Below are positions 59,930-64,000 of a stretch of 64,000 nucleotides of DNA, piece after piece. Source of the DNA: Tubiluchus corallicola. Lineage: Eukaryota; Priapulida; Priapulimorpha; Priapulimorphida; Tubiluchidae. Position numbers and translations under genes: made by a program. The first letter of the stretch is position 1. Every line of letters starts with the position of its first letter. The stretch is from positions 237,501 through 301,500 of the forward strand of contig JAQGDQ010000274.1 in NCBI GenBank assembly GCA_030141605.1, in the 5' to 3' direction. The notes under the pieces were generated by a model. It ran no database searches and was not told the origin of the DNA. It was given only the letters and a program-made list of their open reading frames with translations.

Positions 59930-60780
59930 ATGATAAAAGTGAATCAAGTGATAGAAAACTGAGATCAACTAATAAGATTTGCAAGGTTCTGTCAACGCTG
60001 TATTAATTTATTTCATAATCTTCTTATTTCTTGGTTTATTTCATATTTATCAGCATTTTCAGTTTCTTACGATCTCTGGAAGCTTCCAGAGATTTTGCTC
60101 TTATATACTTCTGCCTCATTCTTGCGTATTCTTTTCCAAATTTGGCTCTCACACGGCAAAACGTAACAAACAGTGACCACAATTTTCAATCCGTATGCAT
60201 TTTACGGATGTTTCAGATATGATCTATTTCTAAGTCTGTTTCAGACATGATCTACGTTTTAGACAAAATTAACGTACGTCATATTTGCGTCAACTTACAT
60301 CATCATTAGGACTGAGCATTTTCTACCAGAAAGCGAATTCGAATCGAATCGAATTTGTGACTTTCTAATTCAAATCGAACCGAATTTCAGCATTTCGAAT
60401 CCGAGCCGAAGTCGAATTGCGTTTGAAAGATTTTCGAACAAGTTTTCGAACCGCTAGTAAAAAGTGGTCTTACAAAGATCGTGCATATTGCTCGATTATG
60501 TTCTGCTGTAAAACCACTGTTAGTTTGTTAACAAATTTGCACAGAAACTGCAGCTAAAGTGTACTAATTGCTTGCAGTTTCAAACACTTTAATGACAAAG
60601 AATGTATATAACTGAAGTGCTAAATTATTCGAATCTATAATTTTAGGTTGGAATCGAATTCGAACTGAAAAAACTCGTTCAAAATTCGAACGTTCGATGC
60701 TTACCTCTAATACCTATGTCTGTTAAGAACTCAAGTTTATTTGTTAAAAAATAAAAAAATAATACTAATTTATTATTATT
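59930..60780. other. No exon seen; GAATC-rich patch
   Basis: I searched here for an FN6 exon and found none. Positions 60335-60450 and 60640-60690 are rich in TCGAAT words in both orientations (GAATTCGAATCGAATCG), probably an old foldback element. Confidence 0.45.
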
Positions 60781-61089
60781 TATTTGTTTTAATGTTTATT
60801 TCAGCTCTTAGACGTTACGTGTCTTAAGGCATAAAAACAATTACTAATAAACGTAATTACCAAGATATAAACGTATTATTTACAAAACTTAAAAAGAGAA
60901 AGTAGTTCAAAATATTTAAATAAATACATTATTAAGACATACGTCAAGCGTTTTGGAGCATATAAAAACATTAGTATGGTAAGTTACATGTTTTAAGAAA
61001 CTATTAGAAGAATTTAAAACGTGGTATCTAAAATTATAATTTACAGTAGAGCAAAAGAGGTTTAAAATGGTTAATATAGGCCTAATCAC

Positions 61090-61665
61090 AGTTTTGTTGT
61101 GCGCACGCGCATTTGCTGTAGGTCGAAGGTTCAAAGGTTAAGTGTATCTTGATCAAAGGTCTAATCAACTAGTTGATTAAAAAAATCAAACGAGAATCAA
61201 TTGACTAAAAGCAGGAGCGAAAAAGCGAACGAGATAAAACATCTTAGCGGACAGCCGACAGCGGACTGTTCATCATGAAATAAACATTTTCCTAGTTTCG
61301 TTGTGCGCATGCGTAGTTGCTGCAGGGCGATGGTTAAGTGTAAAACAGCAACACGTCTTAAATACAACCGTCACATGACATGTGGATAAAGCAAAGCCAT
61401 CAAGCTCATCAGTTCAGTAATTTCAGCTGTTTTAATTAAGTCAGCGGACTTAATTATGCATTAGTGATTTACTAGCAGGATCTTGCTTGGGAACAAGAAA
61501 AAAATAAACTAGATAAGGTTCTACCTAGCTGTTTAAACATGTTAAAACTGTTACTGTTACAAGAGAATGGACTGTAAGGCGTTGTCAAGTGTACACAAAT
61601 GCGTTGTGTGGTACACTTAACCTTTGACCTTTTCACGATCATCATCAATCACTGGAACTGTGAAA
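61090..61665 (-). mobile_element. Element A, inverted copy, extended
   Basis: Reverse complement of the element at 45577 and 49337: GTTTCGTTGTGCGCATGCG near 61295, CAAGTGTACACAAATGCG near 61590, CCTTTTCACGATCATCATC near 61628. The left 200 bp repeat the end (TTTTGTTGTGCGCACGCGC) a second time. It lies directly 3' of the lectin gene's stop. Confidence 0.75.
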
Positions 61666-61721
61666 AGGCTTGTTAGACGAACATTGAAATTAGCACGCTG
61701 AAATAACAAGTCGGACGTGGC

Positions 61722-61927
61722 TTAAAGTTCACAGACGAAACTAGCCTTTAGACCGCAATTCTCATTTGACCAAGTATAACCTTGTGTTGTGAGCATTGCT
61801 ACACAGTCTTTATCTGTGTCGTTAGTTGGTTTTCCTGACTGCCAATCAGAATACTCGAACAAGCGACCTGTCTCTTCCCACCGGAAGTAACCCTCGTGCG
61901 AAATACCCGAGCCGGATGTCCAGAATC
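61722..61927 (-). CDS. C-type lectin-like domain, last exon (partial gene)
   Basis: On the minus strand the exon follows the acceptor CCTATTCAG at 61928 and ends at TAA 61722-61724. It encodes the second half of a CTLD: FWTSGSGISHEGYFRWEETG, DWQSGKPTNDTDKDCVAM, then YTWSNENCGLKASFVCEL. The two cysteines that close the domain (DCVAM and FVCE with ENC) are in place. At the sugar-binding site it has KPT rather than EPN or QPD, and WSN rather than WND, so calcium-dependent sugar binding is doubtful. Earlier exons would lie to the right, beyond the tandem array or the window edge. It is antisense to Dscam. Confidence 0.88.
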
Positions 61928-62009
61928 CTGAATAGGGAAACGTATTGCAGGTAAACAACTCAAAAAAATCACTACCAAGTATTTCTAAACATAAAAATTG
62001 AAATACGAA

Positions 62010-64000
62010 AAAAGTTCCCACAGAACCCAAAACTAGAAATACAAAAAAGTTCTCAAAGAACCCAAAACTAGAAATACAAAAAAGTTCTCAAAGAACCCAA
62101 AACTAGAAGTACAAAAAAGTTCCCACAGAACTCAAAGCTAGAAATACAAAAGGGTTCCCACAGAACCCAAAGCTAGAAATACAAAAAGGTTCCCACAGAA
62201 CCCAAAACTAGAAATACAAAAAAGTTCCCACAGAACCCAGCACTAGAAATACAAAAAAGTTCCCGCAGAACCCGAAACTAAAAATACAAAAGGTCACAGA
62301 GAACCCAAAACTAGAAATACAAAAAAGTTTCCACAAAACCGAAAGTAGAAATGCAAAATGTCACAGAGAACCCAAAACTAGACATACAAAATGTCACAGA
62401 GAACCCAAAACTAGAAATACAAAAAAAATTCCACAAAACGCAAAGCTAGAAATGCAAAAGGTCACAGAGAACCCAAAACTAGAAATACAAAAGGTCACAG
62501 AGAACCCAAAGCTAGAAATACAAAAGGTCACACAGAACTCAAAACTAGAAATAGAAAAGGTCACACTGTACTCAAAACTAGAAATACAAAAGGTCACACA
62601 GAACACAAAACTAGAAATGCAAAAGGTCACACTGAATCCAAAACTAGAAATACAAAAGATCACAGAGAACCCAAAACTAGAAATGCAAAAGGTCACAGAG
62701 AACCCAAAGCTAGAAATACAAAAGGTCACACAGAACTCAAAACTAGAAATACAAAAGGTCGCACTGTACTCAAAACTAGAAATACAAAAGGTCACACAGA
62801 ACCCAAAACTAGAAATGCAAAAGGTCAAACTGAATCCAAAACTAGAAATACAAAAGATCACAGAGAACCCAAAACTAGAAATGCATAAGGTCACAGAGAA
62901 CCCAAAACTAAAAATGCAAAAGGTCACAGAGAACCCAAACTAGAAATACAAAAGGTCACAGAGAACCCAAAGCTAGAAATACAAAAGGTCACACAGAACT
63001 CAAAACTAGAAATACAAAAGATCACACAGAACTCAAAACTAGAAATACAAAAGATCACAGAGAACCCAAAGCTAGAAATACAAAAGGTCACAGAGAACCC
63101 AAACCTAGAAATACAAAAGGTCACACAGAACCCAAAGCTAGAAATACAAAAGGTCACACAGAACTCAAAACTAGAAATACAAAAGATCACAGAGAACCCA
63201 AAGCTAGAAATACAAAAGGTCACAGAGAACCCAAACCTAGAAATACAAAAGGTCACACAGAACTCAAAACTAGAAATGCAAAAGGTCACACAGAACTCAA
63301 AACTAGAAATGCAAAAGGTCACAGAGAACCCAAAGCTAGAAATACAAAAGGTCACAGAGAACCCAAAGCTAGAAATACAAAAGGTCACAGAGAACCCAAA
63401 ACTAGAAATGCAAAAGGTCACACAGAACTCAAAACTAGAAATGCAAAAGGTCACAGAGAACCCAAAGCTAGAAATACAAAAGGTCACAGAGAACCCAAAG
63501 CTAGAAATACAAAAGGTCACAGAGAACCCAAAACTAGAAATGCAAAAGGTCACACAGAACTCAAAACTAGAAATGCAAAAGGTCACAGAGAACCCAAAGC
63601 TAGAAATACAAAAGGTCACAGAGAACCCAAAGCTAGAAATACAAAAGGTCACAGAGAACCCAAAACTAGAAATGCAAAAGGTCACACAGAACTCAAAACT
63701 AGAAATGCAAAAGGTCACAGAGAACCCAAAGCTAGAAATACAAAAGGTCACAGAGAACCCAAAGCTAGAAATACAAAAGGTCACAGAGAACCCAAAACTA
63801 GAAATGCAAAAGGTCACACAGAACTCAAAACTAGAAATGCAAAAGGTCACAGAGAACCCAAAGCTAGAAATACAAAAGGTCACAGAGAACCCAAAGCTAG
63901 AAATACAAAAGGTCACAGAGAACCCAAAACTAGAAATGCAAAAGGTCACACAGAACTCAAAACTAGAAATGCAAAAGGTCACAGAGAACCCAAAGCTAGA
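62010..64000. repeat. 33-bp minisatellite running off the right edge
   Basis: About 60 units of GGTCACAGAGAACCCAAAGC plus TAGAAATACAAAA, preceded by a more diverged form with AAGTTCCCACAGAACCC (62010-62400). From about 63250 a four-unit, 132-bp higher-order repeat is regular. Thirty-three is divisible by three, so 11-residue repeats stay open on both strands (minus GFSVTFCISSF up to 352 codons; plus NPKLEIQKVTE). It lies in the intron upstream of the lectin exon. Confidence 0.97.

Noticed and set aside
59308-59933. Three long Cys/Pro/Leu-rich plus frames
   Set aside because: They are translations of the CCTGT satellite in all three frames.

Overview
The window is eukaryotic: a bilaterian invertebrate nuclear genome, AT-rich and very rich in repeats. 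There are no operons or bacterial signals. It has spliced exons with GT-AG junctions, a BEL/Pao LTR retrotransposon, LINE fragments, MITEs, micro- and minisatellites and a C-type lectin exon. A ten-Ig, FN3-containing Dscam architecture points to a bilaterian; the species cannot be fixed from the sequence alone.

Layout. 1-5.4 kb: repeats, including a 1.45-kb near-palindrome, pentanucleotide satellites and two LINE tails. 5.4-13.5 kb: one complete, young BEL/Pao element on the minus strand (identical-length 428-bp LTRs with one visible difference, 5-bp target duplication GATGT, 1857-residue Gag-Pol), inserted in an older LINE-like reading frame. 13.5-20.5 kb: intergenic or 5' intronic DNA with a DNA-transposon-like element and two large minisatellites. 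20.5-59.3 kb: 26 plus-strand exons of a Dscam-like adhesion receptor, in the family's order Ig1-Ig9, FN1-FN4, Ig10, FN5. All phases are compatible and the joined exons total 4389 nt (1463 codons). The signal-peptide exon and the FN6, transmembrane and cytoplasmic exons were not found; they should lie outside the window or be too small to recognise. 59.3-64 kb: a CCTGT satellite, MITEs, the last exon of a minus-strand C-type lectin-like gene, and a 33-bp minisatellite that runs off the right edge.

The most unusual structure is the relation between the Dscam exons and the repeats. At several exons a minisatellite touches the splice site, or its unit contains the splice site. The Ig8b 5' splice site is followed by nine more copies of exon-end plus donor at exact 43-bp steps. 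The FN4a donor is likewise copied at 57-bp steps, and the same intron ends in a 61-bp array whose every unit carries an acceptor-like polypyrimidine-CAG. Use of any of these extra sites would bring in an early stop codon. Dispersed elements also end next to acceptors (Ig3, Ig6b, Ig10b). Whether this is neutral drift or affects Dscam splicing needs RNA evidence.
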